Assembly (NCBI GenBank): GCA_947561395.2
Contig: OX387187.1
Coordinates: 30,237,829-30,301,828 of the forward strand
Direction: 5' to 3'
Length of the DNA stretch: 64,000 nt
Source of the DNA: Buxus sempervirens
Lineage: Eukaryota > Streptophyta > Magnoliopsida > Buxales > Buxaceae
This document shows positions 10,231-22,175 of the stretch, piece after piece (within the stretch, counting starts at the first letter, position 1; every line of letters starts with the position of its first letter). The translations under genes and the position numbers were made by a program. The notes below the pieces were generated by a model that was not told the origin of the DNA, did no database searches, and saw only the letters and a program-made list of their open reading frames with translations.

Positions 10231-12759
10231 CAGGATCTCAGAGACTAGAGGATTCAACGGCAACAAATACACAATAATCAGGGGAAACAAAGTGAAAGGG
10301 GCTTGTTTCCCCAATAAACATCATGCCAAAAGCTGAGAGAGGATCCCAACTGAAGTTTAAAGGAAACTGAGGGCTGAAAATAGGCTTGAGGGCCGAAATT
10401 TCTTTCGAAGGGCAAGTTCAATTGGGTCTCACTGTAGACTTGAGGTCTCGTCCATTTCCTTGTATGCAGAATTCACTTGATATAACTGAATGTCGCAAAG
10501 AACCTTTCTCTTCCGCTCACCACGAAAGCCAATTTCCCAATAGAGCTAAGTTCTAAAGATGAATGTTTCCTAATCTCAAATCTCCTGAGCTGATTCTAGT
10601 ACACACCTCACTCCACCTCACCAAATGGTGTTTCCTTGACTCTGCCCCTTCCTAAGAAAGTTTCTATTCTCTTTTAGGTTTATAATTTATGATGTGTTTT
10701 CACTTGGATGATATTTGGCACATTATAAAGGTCTTTTAGAGATCTATAATAGCTATTTCTACTAAATTATTGAGATTTTAATGTTTTGGTCTTCAAAATA
10801 GGGTTGAAGTAGCATTACAAAGTAAGTTATGATTTTATAAAGGTATCCTTGACATGATAATTTTATTTAAAATGTTATGTGAGTTTAAGTGTTGTTTATG
10901 TTTTTCAAATATTTTGATTGAACTAAAAATGTAAATGTTATGTGAGTTTTAAGAAAAATCGTATCAGTTTGTCTTTCATTTATGTTTATTTGAATTCAAA
11001 CTATAAGTACTATAAATTAGATTAATAGAAGTTAAGATTAGTTACTTGGTCTTACGTTTGTTTTTGGTTTCATTTATTATGAATAGATTGATCAAATTGT
11101 TGTTCCCTTGCTTCTTAAGAGAGATGTTTTGGTGATTGTGAATATTTATGTAGATATATCAAATAGTAATTACCTTGCACATAAATGTGCTCCGCAATTT
11201 GAGATCTCACTAGCTGGGAGATCCAGAGAAAGTCATGCATTGGATTTGTGTATTTGATCAAGTTATTGTGTTCCCGAAGGTGTATGTACAATGTTTTATT
11301 CCAAATGCTAGTTATTTAAACCGGTTGATTATAGAATGGATTTTGCTTTACATGAGGAAATATCTATCAAAATGAACCAAAATCCATGAGGAAATATCTG
11401 TCAGAATGGAAACAATGAATTGAATATACCTGTGTATGTAAAAAGATATTTTGATGCAACAAGTGTCTCTGAATTACTAATCCAAGTTGGGCTGAATGCA
11501 ACTAGGCCAGCTTATAAATTATAAAAGACATATTTTAAATGCAATTAGTATAGAGCTGAATGCTATGTCTATTATATTTTGTTAAGATTCTCTGATATTC
11601 CATCCAAAATTATGAGGAACTATTAATTTGGCTATTTTACTCCCGTTGATTCTTTTCTGTCCCTTCAATATTCTTCATTAGGTCTTGCAAAACCTGTTGC
11701 AGATTATACATCAGTAGAAACCAGATGAAAACAAGGGCAAAGGCCCCAGTTTATCATCAAATAACAAGCGAGAGACTGCTGCATCCTCATCTTCCTCTAA
11801 TTCCGCCTGCAGCCATCATGGGGAGATCGAAGAGGTCAACATTAGGTGAAATTTCATACAATTGCTAATGTCAAACAAGCTAGGAGGAGAGGGTACAAAA
11901 ATTTCAAACAATTGCTAATGGCAAGAAATCGCTTTGGAAATGGTGCTGTGAGTGAACCTTGCCTTTTGCATGTTTATATTCTCAATCAACATGGAAACCA
12001 AATGCATTATACAAGCATTGCTAGTTTTGTTTGTTCCTAGTTTGTCGTAATAAGAAATGGTTAAATATCCATTGATTCTTCTGTCGCAGTTTTTGGAAAA
12101 AAAAATTGATTAATTTGGTCATGGCAAATCTGCTTCCCAGGAATTGATCCTTCTCTGGCTTATTCAATGGGTAAATGAATGACATTGCTTGGTACTTATT
12201 TTCTGCAACATTTCATACAAGTCTCTGATTGGTTACGTATTCAAAAAATACAGCTTCCTTTTGCAAAGGACCAATCAATCACAGGTTTTTGTTGCAGAAA
12301 AGGAAATGTTGCAGACATCTGGGCTTAACAAGTCTCCGAGCAAATGTTTTGCGAAATTGAGATACCGACCTAGATTTGAACATTTGTTGCCTTCATTGAA
12401 CTGTCTTTTGTATGGGTTGTATTATGCCCATGCATTTGATCTACAGGCCAATTAAAAGATAGCTAGCTATGCTTGTTAGTCTCCCAAAGTTGGTTAGGTC
12501 CTATTTGACGTAGGAAGTGCTTCTCTGTCCCAAAAACGCTTCCTCGCTATGGGTGATTTTCAATTTCGGTGCCGATGGATGTGGTGCTGCAACTGGGAAA
12601 AAGTAGCACGTCAATGAAATTTCGTCGAAGGATTCTGTCGAAATTTTGCGTAACACACTGGAGAGATTGGGCTTTTAGAGGGGTGATTACTTTGGATTCA
12701 CTAGACGATTCACTAGGAGTTGAGATAGGATTTGTAGCTCTCATCGAATGCAAATAGTG
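10231..12759. other. gene-poor stretch, no supported gene
   Basis: The stretch is AT-rich and has no long open frame. ORFs at 11846-12040 and 12189-12455 have no recognisable domain, no consistent splice context and no paralog in the window. I see no promoter, tRNA or clear transposon end here. Confidence 0.5.
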
Positions 12760-14390
12760 CCCATATGGTTGGTCATTCTCAAAATATTTAAATGAATTCT
12801 TCTATGAGACTCGTGGTGAACTCCTATTTTTGGTCCAAAGTGATTAGCAGTGAAAATGGGTTCGAATTATTGAGTTATAGAAGACTATTCAAATTAACTT
12901 CATTTTAGTCCAACAACTCCAACCCAAAATGAAATTAGTTTAACCAAAAGTGAAATTAGTTATAGAAGGCTATTCAAATTAACTTCATTTTGTTAACTAT
13001 TTTTATTTAATAACCATAACAAACTTCTATAAAATGTGAATTATTTTGCATTTCAAAAGCTGAATATTTTCTGCATCTATAAGCCTAGACTATTTTTAGA
13101 CTTTCCTTTTTTCTTTTTTTTTTTGGTTAAAAAAAATCTTTTTGAAAACTGTCCTTGCCCAAACAATTTCAAATTTTTATATTGAAAAAAGAAAAAAGAA
13201 TCTTTGTTAAAGAGTTTCAAACTACAATTAATGGTACATTACTATTAATCCTTGTTTTTTTTTTCAGAACTTAGGGTATTTGGGCCCACTTATGCTCAAC
13301 CGACTAATCCCTGATGGCCCATGCAAGACCCTGCAACTCACATGGCCCGGATAAGTCCAAGGCCCATAAACCTTATGCAGGTAGCCCCAAGAGATTGTGC
13401 CTGAGAGAGTTCGAACTTGAGACCTCAGAGGGAGCATACCTTTAGGCTCCAGATATTGACTATCAATCCTTGTTGCATCACTATAGTTGTGGGGTATGGT
13501 ACGTAACATGCCACATTTTGTTTTAATTGTGATGGGATTTGTACTTGAGTTTTAATCACATCCAGAGTGTACAAACGGTTGGACGTTCTTAGGCTACATA
13601 TTAAAATGAATTCTTTTGTAACATTATCTTTGGTGACTTCTACTTCCAAATCGCTATAGTTACTAGGTGGACATGATCACATTTTGTATTATTCGTGATG
13701 TGATTTGTAGTTCGGTCTTTAGTTCGGTCTTCTTTTTTTGGTAGGAAGTAGCTCGGCCAATTCAAATTCACCAAATGGTTGGTTGTTTTTAGACTATTCA
13801 GAGAGATTCTTTTGTAAGATATGAGGTTACTTGTATTATTCTTTTTAAAATCAAATTAAAAACTATTCTTGCCAAATACAATTTCAGTTAAATGAAAAAT
13901 AAATTTGTAAAAGGGGTTTCTTAATTGCATCTAGTATTACGAACACTATCGTTGATCCTTATAAAAATTGTCAGAGCGCGATTCTTCTCAAATCTTTAGT
14001 CCTGCCCTTGTATCAATCTCCAATGAAAGTGGTGCATGTACCTGTGAAATTTAAATGCAAGGAAAAGCTTAGAAATTCGGGAGGGTACGTGCTTTAGTCT
14101 CATTGAAGACTGATAGAAGAAGAGGACTGAAGATCTTAGAGGAATTGCTTGGCTACGGTCGTTATAATTGTGGGGTACCTTGCACGAATATCACGTTTTG
14201 TACTAGCTAGCCAAGATAATTTGGTCTCATTAAATGCATATTGTATGCAAATTCTCGGTTGCTCTCAAACTATTCAACGTTAGGAGCCATTCCTCTCAAA
14301 GCTTCTGTCATCCTCTTGTATTAGTCTCCAATGAGACTACAACAGGTTAAGAATCTTAAATGCAAAGAAAAAGCTTGACAATTTAGGAGG
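12760..14390 (+). repeat. direct duplication, copy 1
   Basis: This block is repeated in the same orientation at 15880-17860 with moderate divergence. Matching landmarks are TATAAGCCTAGACTA (13080) with TATAAGCCTAGGCTA (15975), GTGGGGTATGGTAC (13490) with the same at 16167, and the run from about 13970 to 14390 with 17360-17860. It is interrupted by a SINE (13257-13458). Shorter internal repetitions suggest more than one round of duplication. No gene is seen in it. Confidence 0.75.
13257..13458 (-). mobile_element. tRNA-derived SINE (202 bp) with 16-bp TSD
   Basis: On the minus strand the element starts with a Box A-like AGCCTAAAGGTATGC. It has a Box B-like AAGTTCGAACTCT about 30 bases on, the conserved 3' block CAGGGATTAGTCGGTTGAGC, and a poly(A) tail (T-run at 13255-13265 on plus). 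It is flanked by ACTATTAATCCTTGTT (13241-13256) and ACTATCAATCCTTGTT (13459-13474), a 16-bp target duplication with one mismatch. The paralogous block keeps the empty site at 16139-16154. SINEs are transcribed by RNA polymerase III and mobilised by LINE machinery. Confidence 0.88.
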
Positions 14391-14399
14391 AGCCCACAC

Positions 14400-14966
14400 A
14401 TGCCGCACATGCGCATGGGGAAACGCTAATGCGGCTGGAGGTCGTCCGCTACCTCTATCAGGGTTTTGATCCTGAGATCTTTTCTAAGTTTTAGGGCATA
14501 AAACATGATGGGTTTCGATTAAACAGACGCAAAATTATCTGGAAATTTCAGTTTTTCGAGAAACTGATACCCTAGCTTCGAATTAACTTTAGTTCGCCTG
14601 TAAATCTCTATACTTCATGCAATTAAATCACATAGTATTAAACTTACACGTCCTAGAATCTTCTCTATGAAATCAAAGAGAAATAAACTTATGAATTTGA
14701 TGTTATTTTATGTAATTGAAACTTTTTCATATTTTTGGGTTCAAGATTAAACCTTCAACTCGTGCATGTTTACGTCAAGAATAATGGGGCAAAATACATT
14801 GAACTAAATCTCAAGAAGATGGATGGCTGAAATCCAGTGAATCAAACTTTTAAAATCTGGCCAAATCTAATTCGAGAAAAAACCACTGTTTTTTCTGGTT
14901 TTTTAATTTATTTTAAATTATGAAAATCCTAAATCTAAGTATGGAATTACTCGCTTTGATACCAAT
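14400..14966 (-). repeat. copia leader remnant next to an LTR
   Basis: Sequence downstream (on the minus strand) of the LTR and primer site at 14953-14966. I cannot find a gag frame in it. It is probably the untranslated leader of a truncated or rearranged copia element. The left border is not defined. Confidence 0.4.
14953..14964 (-). other. copia primer binding site, initiator-Met tRNA type
   Basis: The minus strand reads TGGTATCAAAGC, one change from the common plant copia site. It lies two bases from the LTR end at 14967, the same spacing as in the larger copia element at 5558-5572. Confidence 0.8.
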
Positions 14967-15493
14967 TGTTAGCTTCAATCTATTATCCACATGCATAAAT
15001 CTAGAATAAATTAAAACGATTTATAGGTTTACCTATGAAAGACATAGTTGCTTTTATTTCTTTAATTTTTTGCAAAATAATATTGGTTAGGACTAGCTCT
15101 TCCTCTCCTTGCTCCTCTTTATCAGATTTTGTCAGATGGGAGATGTTAGATTACGTAATATTCTGTCAGTTAAAACTAGGAGAGGAGAGGGGACCTATCC
15201 TATTTATAACATAATAGTCCTTCCATTAGGGTCTTTGACCGATCTTGAATAGGATTCTATGAAGACTCCTTACCCAATATGGTCTTCTAGTCTACATACA
15301 ACTTATAGTACATAACCAATACAAAGAAAATATACTTGTATAATTAAGGTGCACTAAACCCAATTAAATTGATCATACATAATATTAGGTCAACCATAAT
15401 ATCATCATAAACTATATATTCAACTTGTTTTTATAAAATAAAAAATCTATACCATATATAACGAGAATAGGTCCATTCGGAAGCGTGCCAACA
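14967..15493 (-). mobile_element. copia-type LTR (527 bp) of a truncated element
   Basis: On the minus strand the LTR runs from TGTTGGCACG to GAAGCTAACA, matching TG...CA ends, directly followed by the primer site. A TATAAATAGG promoter box lies at about 15201-15212 on the minus strand, placing U3/R inside the LTR. No second LTR or coding region is found in the window, so it is a partial element. Confidence 0.75.
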
Positions 15494-15879
15494 ACTTTGC
15501 ATGACTTTCCCAAAAAGTGCTTACTGTACATGTTCATTGTAAAGGCATAATTAATATAGAGTTAAAATAGCCAAAACCCTATCTATTCATTTAAAATCTG
15601 AGCTGATGTAAAACTACCCTTTATGTGTACCCCGCTAGTACAATTAATGTGAGCCCACATAAAAAAAAAAAGTTTACACGTTTATGTGGATTGAGTAAAG
15701 AAAAGAAAATAGAGAACATGTATTTATAGCTATACATTGGGAGAAAGTTTACATAATTACAATAGTAAGATTATAGCCTGAATGTTGGCAGCCACGTCGT
15801 CTGCAAAAGATATTTGATTTTCAAAATCTTGTGATTCAATATGGTTCAATAGAAAATGAAATTAGATTAACCAAAAGTA

Positions 15880-17860
15880 AAATTACAAGAATTTTTTTTT
15901 TTAAATTACAAGAATTGCACTAAGAACTCTAAAGAACATTTTGTTAATTTCAAAAGCTGAATTTTCTGCTTCTATAAGCCTAGGCTATCTTTAGATATTT
16001 TTATCTAAAAAATCTTTTATTTTTATCTAAAAAATCTTTTTTGAAAACTGTCCTTGCCCAGCAAAATTTCAAATTTTTATATTGGAAAAGAAAAAAAATC
16101 TTTGCGAAAGGGTTTCAAACGGCAACTAATGCTTCTGTACTATCAATCCTTGTTGTGGCTATAGTTGTGGGGTATGGTACATGACAAGCCACATTTTGTT
16201 TTAATTGTGATGGGATTTGTACTTGAGTTTAATCAAATGCAGAGTGTACAAATGGTTGGTCGTTGTTAGGCTCCTCAAATGAATTCTTTTGTAAAATTAT
16301 CTGTGGTTAGTTCAATTTTCCAATCGCTATAGTTGTCCGGACTCCGGAATGGTACAAGGCATGTCAAATTTTGTATTAATTGTGATGGGATTTGTAGTTC
16401 GCTCTATTCAAATGCACAAAGTGTCCAAATGGTTGCTTGTTTTTAGACTATTCAAATGGAATCTTTTGTGACTTGTATTTTCAATCCAGAATGATTAGTG
16501 GCGAAAATGGGTTGGATTGGATTGAGTTGGTTGTATATGTGGGTTCAACACAAGAGGAAATTAGATTAACCAAAGCAAAATTATAAAAAATGACACTGAG
16601 AACTAAAAAAAAAAAAAGATATCCTTTTCTTAAAAGCCGAATCTTCAACTTCTATAAACCAAGGTTCTTTTGGTATTTTTTTAAAATTAAATAAAAAACT
16701 ATTCTTTCCATATACAATTTCAGTTTTTGTTTTCAAAATGAAAAATCAATTTGTAAAAAGGGTTTCTTTATTGCATCTACTTACTTTATTATGGATCCTT
16801 GCTACATTGTCAAAGTGATTCTTAGGGATGGCAACAGTTCGGTTAAAGTCGACAAACCGAACCGAACCGAACCTATTAGGATCAGGTTTGGGTCTTCAAT
16901 AATTGGTTTCGGTTATGTTTTGGTTTTTAACTGAAAAAACTGATGCAGTTTCAGTTTGGTTGCGATTTTAAGGGGAAACCAAACCAAAACCGAACCGACT
17001 ACATATAATATGCATAAGGTTTGAGTTGCACAATTGCACAACCCACTAGTCGATTAGTGTTAAAAATTTTAGAGATGGAATAGTGTTAGAGAAGAGGAGG
17101 CTGACAAGCTTTGATACAGTTTTTCATTAATGAGCACATCCCTGTGTAAACACGGCATAATAATAAAAAATTTAATTTATTTGAACTTCCAAAAAAGGTG
17201 AAACGGCTCAGTTCAGTCACGGTTTCAATAATATGAAAATTAAATGGTTTTGGTTTTAAAATTAGTAAACCGTAACAGTTACAGTTCGGTTATGGTTTTC
17301 ATGGTCAACTTGTCGGTTTGGTTTTGATTTTTTGCAAAACCAAACCATTGCCATCCCTAGTGATTCTTCTCCGATTTTTAATCTTGCCCGTATCAGTATC
17401 CAATGAGAGTGGTGCACGTACCTGTGAATTTTAAACCTGAGGGGTAAAGCTTAGCATTTCGGGAGGGTACTGATGGGATGCGGTGCATTAGTGTTGGTAT
17501 AATCGCACCATAAAAATTCAGGAGGGTAAGTGCTTTAGTCTTGTTGGAGACTAATAGATGGACTGAAGATCTTAGAGGAATTGCTTGGCTACATCGTTAT
17601 AATTGTGGGGTACCATGCACGAATGTCATGTTTTGTAGTAGTTGAGAGAATTCGGCTCATTAAATGCATATCGTATGCAAATGCTTGGTTGCTCTCAAAC
17701 TATTCAACGTCCGAAGCCATTCCTCTCAAGTCTTTTGTCCTCCTCTTGTATCAGTCTCCAATGAGACTACAACAGGTATCCATAAATTAGTTTAAGAATT
17801 CTAAATGCAAGGAAAAGCTTTCCAATTTAAGGATATGTGTATCAATCTCATTGGAGGATG
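15880..17860 (+). repeat. direct duplication, copy 2
   Basis: Second copy of the block described at 12760-14390, with the same order of landmarks. It lacks the SINE (empty site 16139-16154) but has gained the hAT MITE at 16823-17359 and a short insert near 17470-17530. Divergence is moderate, so the duplication is old relative to the insertions. Confidence 0.75.
16823..17359. mobile_element. non-autonomous hAT MITE (537 bp), 8-bp TSD
   Basis: Terminal inverted repeats TAGGGATGGCAA / TTGCCATCCCTA are flanked by a perfect 8-bp duplication GTGATTCT (16815-16822 and 17360-17367), the hallmark of hAT insertion. The interior is rich in AACCGAACC / GGTTTGGTT motifs in both orientations, so it can fold back on itself over much of its length. 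It has no coding capacity and depends on a transposase elsewhere. The duplicate block carries the empty site at 13978-13985. Confidence 0.92.
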
Positions 17861-18131
17861 ATATATAAAGAGAAAACACAAGATCTGAGAGGGAATTTCT
17901 TCTACAACCATCATCTTGCCCTTTTAGATTAATCAATAATATGTTCAAATGGTACCATAGTGTGAAATGAACTTGACACATGCAGCCATTCAATAGGGGG
18001 CCCTACACCCCAAAAAAAATTCCAATCAGTGGTACACGATAACATCAGATCTGGGGCCACAAGAAATGCGTTTGTCCAAATGTCCAGAGGATTTTATCTG
18101 GATTGACAAGTATGATCAAACTACCGCGTTG

Positions 18132-18320
18132 GGTTGAAATCTTCTTCAATGCTTTACTGCCTTGTAGACTGCTATGGGTGTGAGATGCTATCATCTGGAG
18201 AATCTCATGATCAATTATTTTTTTCTAATAAAAAAACATTGACCATGAGGTGCTCTACATGGCATCATCTCATGCCCACAGCAGTCTACAATGCAATAAA
18301 GCATTGCATAAGATTTCATC
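18132..18320 (+). ncRNA. long imperfect hairpin, microRNA-precursor-like (candidate)
   Basis: Arms 18132-18215 and 18238-18320 pair over about 83 positions around a 22-base AT-rich loop. Comparing the left arm with the reverse complement of the right gives about 56 identities in the central 69 positions, and some mismatches are G-U wobbles. The best-paired segment is GCCTTGTAGACTGCTATGGG against CCCACAGCAGTCTACAATGC. Size and partial pairing resemble a plant MIR precursor. No known mature microRNA is recognised, and a fold-back element or inverted duplication is equally possible. There is no direct evidence of transcription. Confidence 0.4.
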
Positions 18321-18349
18321 TTGCTTTAGATGACTTATGTTTGAGGTAA

Positions 18350-19514
18350 TGATGCATGTGAATCCTGTACTCCTAACCAAGCCAATATTTCATTTGGTTA
18401 ATCGTTCTTTTTTCGTTTTATTGTATCTTTTGTTCTTTTATCACGAACCTCGTTTTTCATGTTTTGTGCATAAGAGCATTTTCTTATCATAAATCTTTAT
18501 GTTGTTTGAAAGGTAGACATTCTTCCATGCATTATTTCTTAATGTTGCTATATATTTACATTTTTAACCTTATATTTGTGTTATTATACATTTACGTTTT
18601 TAATCTTATGATTAGAAATTTTGGTTGAAATAAAAATATACTAGTGGTGGCACATGCATACTGCACGTCTTGAACCCAATAATCGTAGCAAAGAAGTAGA
18701 GATGGAGTTTAAATTTGAAAGCGAAAAGAGCGGTGGATATGGTGGTTATAATTAAGGATTCTTTTGGTTGTGAAGGGTAATCTTTAGAAAAAAAAAAAGG
18801 GAGAGTCAAAATCTAGGGAATATTTCCCCCCAGTTGGCTTTACTAATAGTAGAGATAAAGTACTTTTGTTGGTTATTTTTTACTAAATAACCATAATAAC
18901 GTTCTATAAAATATGTATTAACTTTCATTCTTCCTCTACTTTAAGATTTTTACATCTATACCCTCCTATAATATTTCACATTTGTTACATTAATATTTTG
19001 GGCATTAAAAACTAAGCCTCGTTTGGCATTCATTCAGAATCTGAAATCCCTAGGAATAGGTTTGAATGATTTGAAGAGAAGATGAGTTTTAAGTTTAGTA
19101 ACAAATTATTAATTCTCTTAGAGGTTATAAATATTACAAGTTTGCCATTGTTATAACTTAAAAGAAGTTTTCATAAATGACAAGTCTGTTCTTGCCATAT
19201 AGATATTATAAATATGCCATTGCACTTTTGCATTTTGAAAATCTAAAAACATGTGTCGGTGTGATTCCTTCATCTATTGTATTTTCTTTCTTAAAACTTA
19301 TTTGAGGAAAAATTATTAACAAAATGGAACCGAACACCTAGTTTACTACTGAAATTCGTTCCAAGCCCTAGAACATATTCCAAAAATGAATGCCAAATTA
19401 TGCCTAAATGTATATCCATTTCTTTTCATGAAATGATCAAATAACTTTACATTAATAATTTTTTGATCAAAATTAAGAAGAAAACAAAATAAATTCTTAT
19501 AACTTTATCAACTT
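18350..19514. other. gene-poor stretch, no supported gene
   Basis: AT-rich sequence without recognisable domains, terminal repeats or RNA genes. The minus-strand ORF at 18612-18809 is short and featureless. Confidence 0.5.
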
Positions 19515-19641
19515 GACCTAAGGTCTATGGCCCTTAGACTTAACCGGGCCATGTGGGTTGCAGGGTCTTGCATGGGCCCTCAGGGATTAGTCGGTTGAGC
19601 GTAAGCGGGCCCAGATACCCTGAGTTCCAAAAAAACAAAAA
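19515..19641 (+). mobile_element. 5'-truncated copy of the same SINE family
   Basis: From CCTAAGGTCTATGGCCCTT to the A-rich tail at 19625-19641 this matches the 3' two thirds of the SINE at 13257-13458 in opposite orientation. It includes GGGTTGCAGGGTCTTGCATG and GGGATTAGTCGGTTGAGC. The Pol III promoter boxes are missing, and no clear target duplication was found. Confidence 0.8.
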
Positions 19642-19692
19642 AATTTACAATTTCTAGCTTTCCATCACGTGTGCCTCTCGTCTAAGTATATA

Positions 19693-19730
19693 CTAGCAAA
19701 CAGCCAGTGCAATGTACGGGCATCGTATGT
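19693..19730 (-). mobile_element. possible Helitron 3' end
   Basis: On the minus strand the sequence ends GCCCGTACATTGCACTGGC, a short spacer and CTAG followed by T. The hairpin (GCC.GT.C arms around ATT) and CTAG|T are the classic 3' terminus of plant Helitrons, with two mispairs in the stem. The element body would run to higher coordinates. Its 5' TC end is not identified, although the minus strand at 20716 reads A|TCTCTC. Confidence 0.4.
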
Positions 19731-20688
19731 AGAGTTAAATATAGTATAATGTTTGTTAAGTTATTATTTTTCCCTTTTTAAGGGTTCAACTATTTTTGCT
19801 TCTATGAAGAAAAGGAAGAACATAAATTTTATTTTAAATGTATAAAGCACCTTTCGTTTTTGCTTTTCTCATAAGTTATGTCTCATTTTAATAGATATAA
19901 TATATATTAATTAGATAATAATATTACTGGTTGTTAATAATATTATTACTATTTAATATTTATTAATAATAAATTGTAAGAGACGACTCCTCGATAACAT
20001 AACTCGGACCTCCCTCACTCTTCGCTACAATAGAGAAAGTGAAATCAATTACATATAGCACATTAGGATGATGATCAGCTCGGTTTTCGTGATTAAACAA
20101 TACAAACGGCCACGAAAGAAGCCGCTAAAGATGAATTTGCGGTAATGCATGCAATTATTTTCTTATTATTAGGCATCAAATAGTGTGTGGGTAACAAATG
20201 AATTAGAAATTAAATAGGTTAATTTGGTTTTTTATTTTATTTTATTAGTACTTGAAACTCGTTCTGATAGCTACAAATTGCATTAGGTGATTATTTAAGA
20301 AAATCAGCAAAAATATCTACTTTAGTCTGAATTATCACAAAGATGAAGAAAAATTCCACTTTAACGAAAAGAGGAGGAAGGTGACAATAGGAAAAAGGAG
20401 AAAAAGATTCGAGAGTGATTAAAAAATAAAATAAAATACTCCCTCCCTCCCTCTATCCCTCTTTCAAAAAGGAGATGGAGCCGAGGGGATTTTGCCGGTC
20501 TCAAGCTATGGTGCACTGGTTTCTATAGCGGTCACTCAAAAGAGTTGGTCATTAGTTGGGAGAGAGGGAAGTCGATTGGGGATATTGGAGCTCTCCCTCT
20601 TCGTTAGCCAAAACATCATTGTAAATGATGCGTCTCCTTAAGCTCAAACGATCGAATCTAAATAAATTTTAAAATTCCGTTTGCTTTT

Positions 20689-20720
<32 letters not shown>

Positions 20721-21660
20721 GTCTTTTGAGGGCATTTTTTGAAAAATTTTTGTAACATTAAAATGATACTCATTTTCAATTATATTAAAAAGTGTCACTA
20801 CTTTCTAATTACCAAAACCTAAATGACTAATCTAGATTATTTTTTAAAAATTCTCCCTCCAAGGAGAGGAGGGGCGTGGGTGGGGCCGCCAATACTAACA
20901 TGAAACACAAATGACACGCCTCAATTCCCTTCTAGCTACGTGCACCTCCACCAAGGGATCTGGATTTCGGATTTAGACACGTTTCTTGCTTCTAAAGATG
21001 CTTAGATCCTTGCTTTCATGGCTCCCCTATTAAATGACCCTACACGATCATGACCATACACTACATTATGCTCATTTCTTTTGGCTTGTAAGTTTGTGGG
21101 GCCCATCTGTACCAAACACGCATTGCGTAAAATATCGGTCGTTTTTTCTTCTCTTTCTTTTTTTTTTTCTCTTGGTAGAGTTTTTTTCTTCTCTTTCTGA
21201 TACGAACTTGTATCACGACTTGTATCACTGTACCAAACACACGTTGCTTAAAATATCTGTCGCTTTTTTTTCTATTTCTAGAGCACAGATTCTCTAAAAA
21301 GTTTCTTTAAATTAAGGAAGTTTGCAATTTTTGTATTTTAAGGATCCTTCAACCTACATCAGATTCCCTAAAATAAATGGTGAAAGTATTAAGATATTAC
21401 TTGTTTTTTAAACATCATTACTTTTAAGCATTTTTTATGATTTTTTATTATAACGATTCGACATAAAGCATACTGATTTGATATAAAGTTAAAGTGATTC
21501 GAGTTTAGGGAAGCTACAGTGGTTCCTCAAATTTGAAGAAGCAATGTAGCAATCTCTAAATATATTTAGAGAATAACATAAGGATAGGAAAACTGTTGCA
21601 AATCAAATTTTGCCACAATCCTTTTTTTTCCTTCCTTATTTTAAAAATAGGGGTAAGATT
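19731..21660. other. gene-poor stretch with microsatellite and small duplications
   Basis: No coding region. It holds pyrimidine-rich (CTCCC)n-like sequence around 20440-20462, the AG microsatellite at 20689-20716, and an approximately 120-bp tandem duplication. In the duplication TACCAAACACGCATTG (21110) recurs as TACCAAACACACGTTG (21232). Confidence 0.5.
20689..20716 (+). repeat. (AG)14 microsatellite
   Basis: Uninterrupted AG dinucleotides, followed by ATAAG. Confidence 0.95.
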
Positions 21661-21667
21661 AGGAATC

Positions 21668-21850
21668 TGCTGCTAATGCTATAATATAGACTTGTACTGA
21701 CAATGAACATTAAATGGGGGACGTGCGGAACAGCGTGATGCTAATGCTCTAATTTTTTTTTTTTTTTTTTTGGTAAACTTGATGCTAATGCTCTAATATG
21801 GACTTGTACTGATAATGAGCATTAAATGGGGGACGTGCGGACCAGCAGGA
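21668..21850 (+). repeat. direct duplication around a T-run
   Basis: The segment with GACTTGTACTGACAATGA and TAAATGGGGGACGTGCGGA occurs at 21668-21750 and again at 21778-21850. The copies are separated by a run of about 20 T. It looks like a slippage or retro-insertion-mediated duplication. Confidence 0.8.
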
Positions 21851-22062
21851 CGCGTTGATCGTGTTTAAATAAAGTATCACTAAATTTGAATTATTTTGAA
21901 AAATATCATTAAAAATCAATTTATCCCATTTTCCCAACCAACCTTCTAAAGCACGCGAACCTGGCACATCAGCCCCAAAGCCCTAAGCCCTGGGAGCCTG
22001 CCACCCAGTCCGCTTATTATTGTACGGCCTTATCCTCTCAAAGCCGCATGTGCCTAAACATC

Positions 22063-22069
22063 TATAAAG
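22063..22069 (+). promoter_or_regulatory. TATA box of the ankyrin-PGG gene
   Basis: CTATAAAG about 110 bases before the chosen start codon. Transcription would begin near 22095, leaving a 5' leader of about 80 bases. It is the only TATA-like motif at a sensible distance. No other elements were assigned. Confidence 0.5.
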
Positions 22070-22175
22070 TAGGATTCCCCCTCCATCTTGCATGTCTTTA
22101 AAAGCTATCAAGTTTTAGGCCTCCAGTGCACAATTTTCATTAGAGATTTCAGAGGAAATTAAGGATCTGCAAAAG

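Noticed and set aside
13264-13649. Overlapping minus-strand ORFs
   Set aside because: They run through the SINE and its flanks, with no domain or codon signal.
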